A stretch of DNA of 64,000 nucleotides from Pseudomonas sp. HR96 (GCF_034059295.1 NZ_CP139141.1:3579001-3643000), one strand, 5' to 3'; shown: positions 34,936 through 44,832, counted from the first letter of the stretch. Notes: generated from the letters alone by a model not told the origin. Made by a program: numbers and translations.

Positions 34936-35640
34936 TCAGCTTGCCAGCTGCTTGAGCAGCAAGGCATCGCCCACCGCCTCGCCCCCTGCAGTATTGTCGA
35001 AGATCACCCATACCGGCCGATCCGTCGGCAAATGCTCCACCAGACGCTGCAGATACGCCTGCCCATACGCCGAATAATAAATCCTTGGCGATCCATGCAG
35101 CCGCCAATACTCGAAGCCATTCCAGCCGCCCGGGATGTCACCACCGGCTATCGGCGCGGGGTCGGCCGCTACCCGGGCGATGCGCTGTTCGATCAGCAAC
35201 GGCTGCGCCTGCAGCCAGCTGGGATGCCGCGGTTCGAGGGCGACCGCGCCGCTGTAGCGCTCGCGCAGCGCCGTGAAAAACTCCTCGGCGGCCTCTGCCT
35301 GGTAGTGCAACGACGGCGGCAACTGCACCAGCAGACAACCGAGTTTGTCGCCCAGTGCCGCGCATTGGCCAAGGAACTCGTCGAGCAAGGTGCTGCAATC
35401 GTTCAAGCGGGCGACGTGGGTGATCTGCTTGGGCATCTTGACCGAGAAACGGAAACCGGCGGGAACGCTTTGCGCCCAACGGGCGTAGGTGGCGGGACGG
35501 TGTGGGCGGTAGAACGAGCTGTTGATTTCCACGGCGCCGAGCACCTGGCTGTAGCGCTGCAGATGCGAACCTTGGACGGGGAACAGATTCTGGCAGCCGC
35601 GCGGCAGGCTCCAGCCAGCGCAACCGAGCAATAACGACAT
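34936..35640 (-). CDS. DUF72 family protein
   Basis: 234 residues with the DUF72 pattern: LGCAGWSLPRG at the start, YSQVLGAVEINSSFYRPHRPATYARWAQSVPAGFRFSVKMPKQITH, and the later EPRHPSW, YWRLHGSPRIYYSAYG and VIFDNTAGGEAV. The fold is a TIM-barrel relative (YecE family) with no proven reaction. ATG 35640 has GAGGTAG upstream. It is convergent with the FKBP gene. Confidence 0.9.
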   Translation of the reverse strand: MSLLLGCAGWSLPRGCQNLFPVQGSHLQRYSQVLGAVEINSSFYRPHRPATYARWAQSVPAGFRFSVKMPKQITHVARLNDCSTLLDEFLGQCAALGDKLGCLLVQLPPSLHYQAEAAEEFFTALRERYSGAVALEPRHPSWLQAQPLLIEQRIARVAADPAPIAGGDIPGGWNGFEYWRLHGSPRIYYSAYGQAYLQRLVEHLPTDRPVWVIFDNTAGGEAVGDALLLKQLAS

Positions 35641-35701
35641 GGGCAGCTACCTCGGGCGGGGTTACAGGCTGTGACCCCGCCCGAGTCCAACGGTGCCGCA
35701 A

Positions 35702-36715
35702 TCAGCGCGTGAAGTCAGTCTTCCAGTAGTCTTCGATCTTGCCTACCAGCGACTTGGGCAGTGCCACGTAGTCCAGCGAAGCGGCCTGTTGCTGGCCGTT
35801 TTCCAGCGACCACTTGAAGAAGTCGAAGGCCGCAGCGCTTTGCTCGGCGTTCTTGGGCTGCTTGTACATGATGATCCAGGTGGTCGCGGTGATCGGCCAG
35901 GCGCCATCGCCCGGGGCGTTGGTCATGATCACGTTGAAGTCCTTGGCGCTGTTCCAGTCGGCGGTGTCGGCAGCCGCCTGGAAGGCCTTGGCGCCCGGCT
36001 CGACGAACTTGCCGGCGGCGTTCTTGAGCTCGGTGTGGGACATCTTGTTCTGCATCGCATAGGCATATTCGACGTAGCCGATCGAACCCTTGATCTGCTT
36101 GACGTAGGCCGAGATGCCTTCGTTGCCCTTGCCACCGACGCCCACCGGCCATGGCACGGTAGTGCCGAAGCCGATCTTGTCCTTCCACTCGCCGCTGGCC
36201 TTGGCCAGGTAGTTGGTGAAGTTGAACGAAGTCCCCGAGCCGTCCGAGCGGTGCACCACGGTGATGGCGGTTTCCGGCAGTTTCAGGTCCGGGTTGAGCT
36301 TGACGATAGCCGGGTCGTTCCAGGTCTTGATGGTGCCCATGAAGATCTTCGCCAGGGTCTCGCCGTCGAGCTTCAGCTTGCCCGGTTCCACGCCTTCGAC
36401 GTTGACCACCGGCACGATGCCGCCCACGACGCTGGGGAACTGGCCCAGGCCACCGGCCTTGAGGTCATCGGCCGACAAGGGCGCGTCGGAGGCGCCGAAG
36501 TCCACGGTGGCCGCCTTGATCTGGGCGATACCGCCACCCGAACCGATCGACTGATAGTTGATCTTGTGCGGGGCAGTCTTGCTGTAGTCCTGGGACCATT
36601 TCGACAGAACCGGGAACACGAAGCTCGAACCGGCACCGGTGACATCGGTAGCGTGGGCCATGCCGCTCAGAGCGAGCGACGCGAGCAGGATCGACAACCG
36701 GGTTTTAGTCAGCAT
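35702..36715 (-). CDS. pstS: Phosphate-binding periplasmic protein PstS
   Basis: 337 residues. The signal peptide ends SGMAHA-TDVTGAG. Phosphate-binding loops are visible as GAGSSFVFPVLSKW, SIGSGGGIAQIKA, DFGASDAPL and HRSDGSGTSFNFTNYL. It captures inorganic phosphate for PstCAB. ATG 36715 is chosen; TTG 36721 would add two residues. A well-matched Pho box 79 nt upstream predicts PhoB activation under phosphate starvation. No pstCAB genes are adjacent on the readable side. A chemoreceptor gene is divergent from it. Confidence 0.95.
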   Translation of the reverse strand: MLTKTRLSILLASLALSGMAHATDVTGAGSSFVFPVLSKWSQDYSKTAPHKINYQSIGSGGGIAQIKAATVDFGASDAPLSADDLKAGGLGQFPSVVGGIVPVVNVEGVEPGKLKLDGETLAKIFMGTIKTWNDPAIVKLNPDLKLPETAITVVHRSDGSGTSFNFTNYLAKASGEWKDKIGFGTTVPWPVGVGGKGNEGISAYVKQIKGSIGYVEYAYAMQNKMSHTELKNAAGKFVEPGAKAFQAAADTADWNSAKDFNVIMTNAPGDGAWPITATTWIIMYKQPKNAEQSAAAFDFFKWSLENGQQQAASLDYVALPKSLVGKIEDYWKTDFTR

Positions 36716-36793
36716 TTTCAAGGTCTTGTCTCATCGATTCGAAATTAGTGTGGCATGCCACAGCGGTGACCGGGCCAATCTAACGGGGCAATG

Positions 36794-36811
36794 ATGTCAG
36801 TTTGATAACAG
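36794..36811 (-). promoter_or_regulatory. Pho box (PhoB site) upstream of pstS
   Basis: On the minus strand it reads CTGTTAT-CAAA-CTGACAT: two direct heptamers, each 6/7 to CTGTCAT with the standard 4-nt spacer. It ends 79 nt before the pstS start. Confidence 0.75.
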
Positions 36812-36944
36812 TCGATGAATTTTTCTTCAGCCGGGGTGTACGACCTGGCTGTCAAAAAAACCGGCGTCAATTAAGCGATGTCATAAAGACATCACACAAT
36901 TGCCTTATAAACACCGCATCTCCGTTTCGTCGCCCGGTGTCCCC

Positions 36945-38627
36945 GTGAAATTGCCCAAGCCCTTGTCTTTCCTGCGGCGCCAACGCCGCCCCGCCCGCCT
37001 GTGGCTGCGCCGCCTGGGTATTCCCGCGCGCATGGTGCTGTGCTTTTCCATCGCCGCACTGCTGCTGGGCGGCCTGGGCGGTTTCTGCCTGTGGCAGATG
37101 CAGGTCATCCGCCAGCAGGGCAGCGTCATCGAGAGCGGCGCGCTGCCGAGCATCGCCACCGCCGACGCCATCGCCATCGCCCTGGGCAAACTGCGCGGTG
37201 AAGGCCTGCGCCTGATCGTCGGCGCCGACGACCCCAGTGGCGTGGTCACCAGCAAGATCAACATCGGCCAGCTCAAGGACGAAGTCGACGCCCACTTCAA
37301 GACCTACCTGGCGCGGGTCAGCGACGGCACCGAGCAGGATTCCATCCGCGCCTTGCAGGCCGCCTATGAAACTTTCATGAGCGGCCTGCACGACGAAGTC
37401 GGCTTGATCGAACAGCAGCAACTGCCCGCAGCGCGCGCACTGTCGGACAGCACCCTGTCGATGCAGGGCGACCTGATGGACATGCAGGTGCAACTGCTGC
37501 GCGAGCTGAACAAGCAGACCGCCAGCGGCGCCGTGGACAGCGCCGGGGCGCGCTATCAGCAGGCCCGCAGCATCGCCCTGGGCGCCATTGCCGCCGCCTT
37601 GCTGCTGATCGTACTGCTGGCCTGGCGCCTGAGCGTCAGCATCATTCGCCCGCTGCGCGAGGCCTTGCAGATTGCCGGCACCATCGCCGACGGCGACCTC
37701 AGCCAGGCCGTGGTCGCCAGCGGCCGCGACGAAACCACCGACCTGTTGAACATGCTCGGGCGCATGCGCGGCAACCTGCATGGCACGGTCGGCCAGATCA
37801 ACGCGGCGGCCGACCAGTTGAGCCATTCGGTGCAACAAATGGGCTCGATCGCCGAAGCCAGTGCGCAGAACCTGCAATACCAGAACGACGAGATCGAGCA
37901 GGCCGCCCTGGCCGTCACCCAGATGACTCAGGCTGCGGGTGACGTGGCCTTCAATGCCAATGACACCTCGGCGCAGTCGCAGGCCTCCAACGATGCCGCC
38001 AGCCTTGGCCAGGGCAAGCTTGGCGAGACCATCGTCTCGATCCGCAAGCTGGCCGACCGGGTGCTGGGCTGCTCGCAGCAGGCCGAAGGCCTGGCCGAGC
38101 GCACCCAAAGCATCAGCAAGATCCTCGACGTGATCCGCAGCATCGCCAACCAGACCAACCTGCTGGCGCTCAATGCCGCCATCGAGGCCGCACGCGCCGG
38201 TGAGGCCGGCCGCGGCTTCGCCGTGGTGGCCGACGAAGTGCGCTCGCTGGCGCAGCGCACCAGTGCCTCCACCGCCGAGATCGAGACCTTGATCGGTGAC
38301 GTGCAGACCCGCGCCGAAGGCACTGCCCACGCCTTGCGCAGCACCGCCGAACAGTCCGGCCAGACCCTGGAACAGGCAGCGGGCACCCAGCAGGCGCTGG
38401 CGTTGATCATCGACGCCACGGCCAGCATCAACGACCGCAACCTGCTGATCGCCAGCGCCGCCGAGCAGCAGGCGCAGGTGGCCCAGGAGGTCGACCAGAA
38501 CCTGGGCAGCATCCGCCAGCTGTCGGTGCAGACCGCCGCCACGGCGCAGCAGACCAGCGTGGCGAGCAGCCAACTGGCGCAACTGGCACAGGACCTCAAC
38601 CTGACCGTGCGCCGGTTCGTGCTCTAG
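36945..38627 (+). CDS. Methyl-accepting chemotaxis protein
   Basis: About 560 residues from GTG 36945; TTG 36900 is possible and neither start has a strong ribosome site. Layout from the GTG: basic N-terminus, helix 1 (about 31-52), a periplasmic helical ligand domain of about 145 residues, helix 2 (about 203-222), HAMP ([20 protein letters not shown]), then the signalling domain with the hairpin [47 protein letters not shown] in outline. The receptor would talk to CheA/CheW. Divergence from pstS across one Pho-box region suggests phosphate taxis (inference). Confidence 0.9.
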   Translation: MKLPKPLSFLRRQRRPARLWLRRLGIPARMVLCFSIAALLLGGLGGFCLWQMQVIRQQGSVIESGALPSIATADAIAIALGKLRGEGLRLIVGADDPSGVVTSKINIGQLKDEVDAHFKTYLARVSDGTEQDSIRALQAAYETFMSGLHDEVGLIEQQQLPAARALSDSTLSMQGDLMDMQVQLLRELNKQTASGAVDSAGARYQQARSIALGAIAAALLLIVLLAWRLSVSIIRPLREALQIAGTIADGDLSQAVVASGRDETTDLLNMLGRMRGNLHGTVGQINAAADQLSHSVQQMGSIAEASAQNLQYQNDEIEQAALAVTQMTQAAGDVAFNANDTSAQSQASNDAASLGQGKLGETIVSIRKLADRVLGCSQQAEGLAERTQSISKILDVIRSIANQTNLLALNAAIEAARAGEAGRGFAVVADEVRSLAQRTSASTAEIETLIGDVQTRAEGTAHALRSTAEQSGQTLEQAAGTQQALALIIDATASINDRNLLIASAAEQQAQVAQEVDQNLGSIRQLSVQTAATAQQTSVASSQLAQLAQDLNLTVRRFVL

Positions 38628-38755
38628 AACTGAATCTCGCAGGTCTGGAGCACGCGGGCGAACGGGCCACCCAGCGTCAGCTTGTGATGGGCGATGATCG
38701 CCTGCGCCGTGAGCACCGGCGTGTCCGGGCAGCTGTGGACACCGCCATAGGCACG
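38624..38755 (-). pseudogene. Truncated coding remnant
   Basis: A 43-codon minus-strand frame (RAYGGVHSCPDTPVLTAQAI and onward, ending [12 protein letters not shown]) with the strongly GC-rich third positions of a real gene. It has no start codon before an upstream in-frame TAG (38756-38758). It overlaps the chemoreceptor stop by 4 nt and abuts the stop of the oxidoreductase at 38763. It looks like the C-terminal end of a gene whose front has been lost. Family not recognised. Confidence 0.4.
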
Positions 38756-38762
38756 CTACTGG

Positions 38763-40010
38763 TCATTGCCTGACCGGGCTGTGCTCACTGGCCCAGTCGA
38801 TGGCCACCGGCCGGTTTTCCCGCGCCGAGCAATAGATCGCTTCCATCAGCAGGTGGTCCTGCAAGCCCTCCTCGCCCGGCGTGCGTGGCGACTTGCCGTT
38901 GAGTATGCAGTCGGCGAAGTGGTCGATCTCAAGGGCGAACTGATTCTTCGCGCCCAGGCGCAGCTCGTCCACAGCTTCGGCCGAGCCGTGCCGGTGCGCG
39001 ATCCGCAAGCGCTGGCCGCGGTAGGCGAAGGCGTTCTCCAGGTCGAGCTTGCCCAGTTCCAGGTGGATGCGCAGGTCCTTGGACTCATGCGCGCCGTAGC
39101 TGGTCGAACAATTGGCTATGGCGCCGCTGGGAAAGCGCAGCATGAAGCTGATGGTTTCCTCGACCTGGGTGTAGCGCGGATCGCCTTGCGGGTTGACCAC
39201 TTGCGCGTACAACTCTATCGGGTCCTCCCCCAACATGGCCCGCACGCCGTTGAGGCAGTACAGGCCGATGTCCGGCAGCGCACCACCGCCGGCCAGCGCG
39301 GCGTTCAGCCGCCACTGGCCGGCCGGCCCCTGGACCTGGGTGTTGCTCGCTTCGATCACCCGCGCCCGACCCAGCTCGCCGGACTGCACCAGGCGCGCCG
39401 CCTCCCGATTGAACACTTCATACTGGCAGCGGTAGGCGACCATCAGCTTGACCGCCGCCTGCTCGCAGTCGGCAATCATCTGCCGCGCCTGCTCGGCGTT
39501 GTTGGCCATGGGTTTTTCCGACAGCACATGCTTGCCGGCCTTGGCTGCAGCGCGCAGTTGCTCGGCATGCAGGCCGTTGGGGGTCACCAGGTATACCGCC
39601 TGCACCTGCGCATTCTCCGCCAGCCGGTTCATTTCGTCATACCCGTAGACCGCCTCGATACCGTACTGCGCAGCTACGGTGCGCGCCTTCTCGGGGCTAC
39701 CAGAGACCAGCGCCACGGGGCGCGCGAGCTTGCACTCGTTGAAGGCCGGGAGGATCTCGCCCAACGCCAGGCGGCCGAGCCCGACAATCGCGAAGCCGAC
39801 CCGCTGGGCCGGCGGCAGTGGCGCGGGCAGTGCTGGGTCGGGCTTGTCGGCCATGCCTTTCCAGTTGTCGAACAACACTTGGCCGTTTTCGACACGGCCA
39901 CGGTCCAGCTCGCTGGGCGGGCGAATGGCGCCGCTGGCGGGCAGGGTCGGGCCCTGGGCAGTGCCCGGGCCTTGCTGGGTAAAAACGGGGTGCGACGTGT
40001 CGGCAGCCAT
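38763..40010 (-). CDS. Gfo/Idh/MocA oxidoreductase, glucose-fructose-oxidoreductase-like
   Basis: 415 residues. A polar 75-residue N-terminal extension, without a Tat or Sec signal, precedes the NAD(P) fold (VGFAIVGLGRLALGEILPAF). The signature SEKPMANNAEQARQMIADCE and the sugar-binding half (MVAYRCQYEVFNREAARLV, GGALPDIGLYCLNGVRAMLGEDP) follow. ATG 40010 has GAGGAG upstream. Relatives oxidise sugars such as glucose or xylose with bound NADP. It lies 48 nt downstream of a DUF1275 membrane gene and is probably in its operon. The substrate is not readable. Confidence 0.88.
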   Translation of the reverse strand: MAADTSHPVFTQQGPGTAQGPTLPASGAIRPPSELDRGRVENGQVLFDNWKGMADKPDPALPAPLPPAQRVGFAIVGLGRLALGEILPAFNECKLARPVALVSGSPEKARTVAAQYGIEAVYGYDEMNRLAENAQVQAVYLVTPNGLHAEQLRAAAKAGKHVLSEKPMANNAEQARQMIADCEQAAVKLMVAYRCQYEVFNREAARLVQSGELGRARVIEASNTQVQGPAGQWRLNAALAGGGALPDIGLYCLNGVRAMLGEDPIELYAQVVNPQGDPRYTQVEETISFMLRFPSGAIANCSTSYGAHESKDLRIHLELGKLDLENAFAYRGQRLRIAHRHGSAEAVDELRLGAKNQFALEIDHFADCILNGKSPRTPGEEGLQDHLLMEAIYCSARENRPVAIDWASEHSPVRQ

Positions 40011-40058
40011 GGTCCGCTCCTCTTTTATAGGCAATGACGCTCGATAAGAAATGACAGG

Positions 40059-40706
40059 TCAAACGACCACGGCGACCTGCTGCGGCCACGCGCACAGGGC
40101 ATTGACGATGATCAGGCTGGCGATGACCAGCAGCGTCGCTGTGCCGAAGATCGACGTCAGCACGCAGCCGGCCACCGCGCCCAGCAATAGCGCCAGCCAG
40201 CGCAGCAGATCGCCTGCGGCTTCGGCCCAGCGCGCGGCAGCCAGGGCGCGGCCAGTCTTGACCAGCACGCCGGTGATGAAGCTGACCCCGGGCTCGCCAG
40301 CCAGGGCCTGGTTGAGACAGCCGATAGCGGCGGCGATCAGCGCAACGGTCGCCAGGCTGAAGGATTCGGGCTGCAAGGCTGCGAGCGGCGCAGCGCAGGC
40401 CATCAGCACCGCGCTCAGGGTCATCACCAGGGTCGCGCGCCAGTCGCCCACCCGCTGACCCAGCCAGGCAGCGCCGGTAGTGGCCAGCAGAAAAACGCCA
40501 AGCACCGCCAGCAAGGGTGCTGTCGACTGCCAACGTCCCTGCAACGCGAACTCGCCGACCCTGGTGGTATTGCCGGTCATGTACACCGCGAGCAATTGCT
40601 TGCTGTGCTGGAACACCAGCGCATCGGTGGCACCGGCCAGTGCGATCAATGGCAGTGCCCGGCGCAGGCCGCCCCTGGGGCTCGGCGAAGGCTTTGGATC
40701 GGGCAT
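40059..40706 (-). CDS. DUF1275 (YoaK-type) membrane protein
   Basis: 215 residues with six hydrophobic helices. The DUF1275 hallmark is an early TDALVFQHSKQLLAVYMTGNTTRVGEFALQGRW region followed by LNQALAGEPGVSFITGVLVKTGRAL. A probable inner-membrane transporter of unknown substrate. The gene is immediately upstream of the oxidoreductase on the same strand. Confidence 0.88.
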   Translation of the reverse strand: MPDPKPSPSPRGGLRRALPLIALAGATDALVFQHSKQLLAVYMTGNTTRVGEFALQGRWQSTAPLLAVLGVFLLATTGAAWLGQRVGDWRATLVMTLSAVLMACAAPLAALQPESFSLATVALIAAAIGCLNQALAGEPGVSFITGVLVKTGRALAAARWAEAAGDLLRWLALLLGAVAGCVLTSIFGTATLLVIASLIIVNALCAWPQQVAVVV

Positions 40707-40882
40707 CGGCGCGTGCTCTTCAGTCAGGTCGTGAAAAGTCGACCCGCTGCCGGCGCCAAACGTTCAGGGCGATAGGGGTTGCCCGGCCCAGGCACAGATG
40801 AAATTTCGCTCAGGGACTTCCAGACGCCTTGTTATACAGTAACCTTCTGCTCTACCAAACAACGACTTACGGCGGGTTCTTC

Positions 40883-42109
40883 ATGTACAGACGTCGCCTT
40901 CTCACCTATCTGCTAGCGGGCGTGGCCTTGCCTGCGCCGCTGCTCGCTCACGCCCAGCAGCAAGTGTTGGCCGCGCGCGGCGCGCGGGTCGGTGACAAAT
41001 TGCGCGTGGTGCTGGAGCTCAGCGGCCCGGTGCAGTACCAGTCTTTCGAGCTGGGCTCGCCGCCGCGGCTGATCCTCGACCTGCATGGCACCCGGCTGTT
41101 GACCGCCCTGCGCGACCCGTCACTGGCCAGCGCGCCGATCAAGGCGATCCGCAGCAGTGCCAGGGGTCCCGGCGACACCCGGGTGGTGCTGGAATTCGAC
41201 CAGCCGGTGCAGAGCAAGACCTTTCTGCTGCCGCCCGAGGGCGGCAAGGGCCACCGCCTGGTGGTCGATCTGCAGACACAGGCCAGCCCGGCCATCGTCA
41301 AGACTGCGCCGCCGGCCGCAGCGGCGGCGACGGCAGTGGCCGAAGAGAAAGCGAGTTCGGTCAAACGCCAGCGCGACATCATCGTGGTGATCGACGCCGG
41401 CCACGGCGGCAAGGACCCGGGCGCCATCGGCGGCGGTGGCGAGCAGGAGAAGCACGTGGCGCTGTCCATCGCCCGCCTGCTGGCCCAGCGTATCGATCGG
41501 CAGAAGGGTTACAAGGCGCGCCTGGTGCGCAACGACGACATCTTCATTCCGCTGCGCAAGCGGGTCGACGTGGCGCACAAGTACAACGCCGACATGTTCG
41601 TCTCGGTCCACGCCGATGCCGCGCCGCGCCTCACCGCATCGGGCGCTTCGGTGTTCGCCCTCTCCGAACACGGCGCGACTTCGGCCATGGCCAGCTACAT
41701 GGCGCAGCAGGAGAACAGCGCCGACATGCTCGGCAGCCGCCAGCTGCTGACGCTCAAGGACAAGGACCCGATGCTCGCCGACGTCATCCTCGACATGTCG
41801 ATGAATTCGACCATCAGCGCCAGCCTGGACCTGGGCAACATCGTCCTCGGCCATGTCGGCAAGGTCGCCGGGGTGCATGGCATGCGCGTGGAACAGGCCG
41901 GTTTCGCCGTGCTCAAGTCGCCGGACATTCCCTCGATCCTGGTCGAGACCGGCTTCATCTCCAACGCCGGCGACTGCCGCCGGCTGATCGACGGGCGCCA
42001 CCAGCAGAAGCTGGCCGGGGCGATCTTCGACGGCGTCACCCAGTACTTCAGCCGCAACCCGCCGGAAGGCACCTACCTGGCCGAGGTCAAGGGCAGCTCG
42101 CTGGCGTGA
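40883..42109 (+). CDS. amiC: N-acetylmuramoyl-L-alanine amidase, AmiC type, Tat-exported
   Basis: 408 residues. The N-terminus MYRRRLLTYLLAGVALPAPLLAHA is a twin-arginine-like signal. An AMIN domain (about 30-130) targets septal peptidoglycan, and a Pro/Ala linker follows. The amidase_3 catalytic domain has the zinc ligands in IDAGHGGKDPGA and FVSVHADAAP, and the Glu in ILVETGFISN. It cleaves the amide between muramic acid and the stem peptide during daughter-cell separation. There is no LysM domain, unlike AmiB. ATG 40883 is preferred to an upstream TTG. Monocistronic. Confidence 0.92.
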   Translation: MYRRRLLTYLLAGVALPAPLLAHAQQQVLAARGARVGDKLRVVLELSGPVQYQSFELGSPPRLILDLHGTRLLTALRDPSLASAPIKAIRSSARGPGDTRVVLEFDQPVQSKTFLLPPEGGKGHRLVVDLQTQASPAIVKTAPPAAAAATAVAEEKASSVKRQRDIIVVIDAGHGGKDPGAIGGGGEQEKHVALSIARLLAQRIDRQKGYKARLVRNDDIFIPLRKRVDVAHKYNADMFVSVHADAAPRLTASGASVFALSEHGATSAMASYMAQQENSADMLGSRQLLTLKDKDPMLADVILDMSMNSTISASLDLGNIVLGHVGKVAGVHGMRVEQAGFAVLKSPDIPSILVETGFISNAGDCRRLIDGRHQQKLAGAIFDGVTQYFSRNPPEGTYLAEVKGSSLA

Positions 42110-42121
42110 CGCCGGCCGATA

Positions 42122-43492
42122 TCACCCCAACGCATGCCAAAGCAGCAGGGTGCCCACCAGCCCCACCACCGAGACGATGGTCTGCAGCACCGACCAGACC
42201 ATGATGGTCTGCTTGAGCTGCAGGCCGAAGTACTCGCGCACCATCCAGAAGCCGGCGTCGTTGACGTGACAGAAGAACACCGAGCCAGCGCCGATGGCCA
42301 GCGCCACCAGCGAACTCTGGGTGGCAGCCAGCCCGGCCATCAAGGGCGCGAGGATGCCCGCCGTGGTGGTGGTCGCCACCGTCGCCGATCCGGTGGCCTG
42401 GCGCAGCGCCACGGCGATCAGCCAGGCCAGCAGGATGTAAGGCATGTGCGCGCCCTCGGCGACCTTGCTGATGGTCTGGCTGACGCCGGCATCCAGCAGG
42501 GTCTGCTTGAGGCCGCCGCCGGCACCTATGGTCAGCAGCAGCACGGCGATCGGCGCCAGGCTTTTACGCAGGGTGTTGCCGACATGCTCGCGGGCCATGC
42601 CGTTGGCCCAGCCCAGGCAGATCACCGCAGCGATCACTGCCAGGCCCAGTGCCACCAGCGGTTCGCCGAGGAACTTCAAGGTTTGCGCCACGCCGCTGGC
42701 CACTGGCATCGCCACCTTGGCCAGGGTACTGCCGAGCATCAACAGCACGGGCAGCAGGATGATCAGCAGCGACACGGCAAAACTCGGCTGGCGCGGCTGG
42801 GTCACCGGCTTGCTGAACAGCTCGCCCAGCTCCGCAGGCGCTTCAATGTGCAGGCGCCGCGAAAGCCAGTTGCCATACAGCGGGCCGGCCAGGATGACCG
42901 CTGGAATGGCCAGGCACAGGCCCAGTAACATGGTCAGGCCGAGGTCGGCATGCAGCGCACTCACCGCAATCAACGGGCCCGGGTGCGGTGGCATCAGGGC
43001 ATGCAGCGTGGTCATGCCGGCCAGCGCCGGAATGGCGATTTTCAACAACGGCTGGCCCGAGCGCCGGGCCATGACAAAGATGATCGGCACCATCATCACC
43101 AGGCCGACCTCGAAGAACAGCGGCAGGCCGATGACCATCGCCACCAGGGCCATGACCCACGGCAGGCTGGCGCCCTTGCCCATCTTCAGCAAGGTGGTGG
43201 CGATACGGTCGGCCGCCCCCGATTCGGCCATCACTGCGCCCAGCATCGCACCCAGGGCGATGATCATGCCGGCCTCGCCGAGAATGCCGCCGGCACCCTT
43301 GCTGAACGCCTTGGCCACTTCTTCGGCGGGCAGCCCGGCGCCAATGCCGGCAATGAAGGTGCCGATCAGAATCGACAGAAACGGCGGCAGGCGAGTGGCG
43401 CTGATCAGCACGATAATGGTGGCGATGGCGGCCAGGCAGCAAAGGATCAAGCGGCTGTCATGGGCCATCCAGGCAACGGTTGATGGGTCCAC
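42122..43492 (-). CDS. gntT: GntP-family gluconate:H+ symporter
   Basis: 456 residues with about 12-14 helices and the GntP family pattern: LPPFLSILIGTFIAGIGAGLP, AMLGAVMAESGAADRI, MMPPHPGP-like LHALMPPHPGPL, and the C-terminal GSVFFCHVNDAGFWMVREYF. It imports gluconate or a related sugar acid. GTG 43492 is supported by AGGAG 7 nt upstream; ATG 43468 is less well placed. No gluconate kinase or regulator is adjacent. It is convergent with amiC and divergent from an oxidoreductase gene. Confidence 0.92.
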   Translation of the reverse strand: MDPSTVAWMAHDSRLILCCLAAIATIIVLISATRLPPFLSILIGTFIAGIGAGLPAEEVAKAFSKGAGGILGEAGMIIALGAMLGAVMAESGAADRIATTLLKMGKGASLPWVMALVAMVIGLPLFFEVGLVMMVPIIFVMARRSGQPLLKIAIPALAGMTTLHALMPPHPGPLIAVSALHADLGLTMLLGLCLAIPAVILAGPLYGNWLSRRLHIEAPAELGELFSKPVTQPRQPSFAVSLLIILLPVLLMLGSTLAKVAMPVASGVAQTLKFLGEPLVALGLAVIAAVICLGWANGMAREHVGNTLRKSLAPIAVLLLTIGAGGGLKQTLLDAGVSQTISKVAEGAHMPYILLAWLIAVALRQATGSATVATTTTAGILAPLMAGLAATQSSLVALAIGAGSVFFCHVNDAGFWMVREYFGLQLKQTIMVWSVLQTIVSVVGLVGTLLLWHALG

Positions 43493-43685
43493 TGGGCACT
43501 CCTGTTTGTAGGCGACAAGGCTGCAACATTCAGTTGCAAATCCGCCAGAGCATACCCGATAAACCTGGCACTTTGCCGCATCGCTGCGGCATTCAGTTTG
43601 AACTTGCCAGCCGTTTTCCTGCCGACTCTAGAGAGCGACGGTGCGCAACCGTTGATATTCAGAGCACACTCGAGGAGGCTTCGAC

Positions 43686-44792
43686 ATGCCGGATGCACAA
43701 GGCAAAATTCGTTACGCAGTGGTCGGTGGCGGCTGGATTTCCCAGGGCGCGTTCATGCCCGGCGTGGCCCAGACCCGCAATTCGGTGATGACCGCGCTGG
43801 TCACCGGCGACCCGATCAAGGCCGACCGCCTGGCCCAGAAATACGGCCTGAAGAGTTACGCCTATGAAGAGTTCGACACCTTGCTCAAGAGTGGCGAAAT
43901 CGACGCCGTGTACGTCGCCACCCCGAACTTCCGCCACCGTGAGTTCGCCGAGCCTGCGTTGCTGGCCGGCATCCACGTGTTGCTGGAAAAGCCCATGGCA
44001 GCCAGCGAAGAGGACTGCCTGGCAATCAATGCTGCGGCGCGGCAGTCGGGCGCCAAGCTGATGATCGCCTACCGCCTGCATTGCGAGCCGGGCACGGTGG
44101 AAATGGTCGACCGCGTGCGCCGCGGCGATATTGGCGACGTGCGTCTGTTCAGCTCGGTGTTCAGCCAGGTCACCAAGCCCTCCAACCACCGCATGCAGAG
44201 CGGCTTCTGGGCCGGCCCCGCGACCGACATGGGCCCCTACCCGCTCAATGCGGTGCGCAACCTGTTCGCCAGCGAGCCGGTGCAAGTGCACGCCGTGGCC
44301 ACTCAGACGCCGGGCCGACCGGTCAACACGCCAGACACGGTCAACGTGACCTTGCGTTTCCCCGAAGAGCGCCTGGCGACCTTTACCGTCAGCTACAGCC
44401 TGCCGGCCACCGAGCGCTTCCAGGTGATCGGCGACAAGGGTGAGTTCGAAGCCTCGCCGTGCTTCGGCTTTGGCGAGGGCGTGGGGATCGCCTACCGGGC
44501 GACCCTCGACGGCAAGACCCAGGAACACAAGCACCCGGTGGTCGACCATTTTGGTGGCGAAACCGAGTATTTCTCCGATTGCATCCTCAATGACCGCGCC
44601 CCCGAGCCGGACGGTGAGGAAGGCTGGCGCGATGTACGCGTGCTGGCGGCCATAGAACGCGCCTTGAGCACCGGCCAGGCCCAGCGCCTCGAGCCACTGC
44701 CATCGCGCCGCGGCATCCAGCGCGACCAGGCTCGCAGCCTGCCCCTGGCCAAGGTGCCGGATTATGTGAATACTTCGCAGCCCAATGGGTGA
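43686..44792 (+). CDS. Gfo/Idh/MocA family oxidoreductase
   Basis: 368 residues with GAGGAGG before ATG 43686. The NAD(P) fold is YAVVGGGWISQGAFMPGV, then AVYVATPNFRHREFAEPALLAG and LLEKPMAASEEDCLAI with the conserved EKP. The C-terminal half carries YRLHCEPGTVEMVDRV and DMGPYPLNAVRNLF. Similar enzymes oxidise glucose, inositol or related sugars. Divergence from the gluconate permease suggests a sugar or aldonate role (inference). Confidence 0.88.
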   Translation: MPDAQGKIRYAVVGGGWISQGAFMPGVAQTRNSVMTALVTGDPIKADRLAQKYGLKSYAYEEFDTLLKSGEIDAVYVATPNFRHREFAEPALLAGIHVLLEKPMAASEEDCLAINAAARQSGAKLMIAYRLHCEPGTVEMVDRVRRGDIGDVRLFSSVFSQVTKPSNHRMQSGFWAGPATDMGPYPLNAVRNLFASEPVQVHAVATQTPGRPVNTPDTVNVTLRFPEERLATFTVSYSLPATERFQVIGDKGEFEASPCFGFGEGVGIAYRATLDGKTQEHKHPVVDHFGGETEYFSDCILNDRAPEPDGEEGWRDVRVLAAIERALSTGQAQRLEPLPSRRGIQRDQARSLPLAKVPDYVNTSQPNG

Positions 44793-44832
44793 GGTGATCA
44801 GCGGCCGCCTTGAGATTCAAGCGCGGCCGCTA

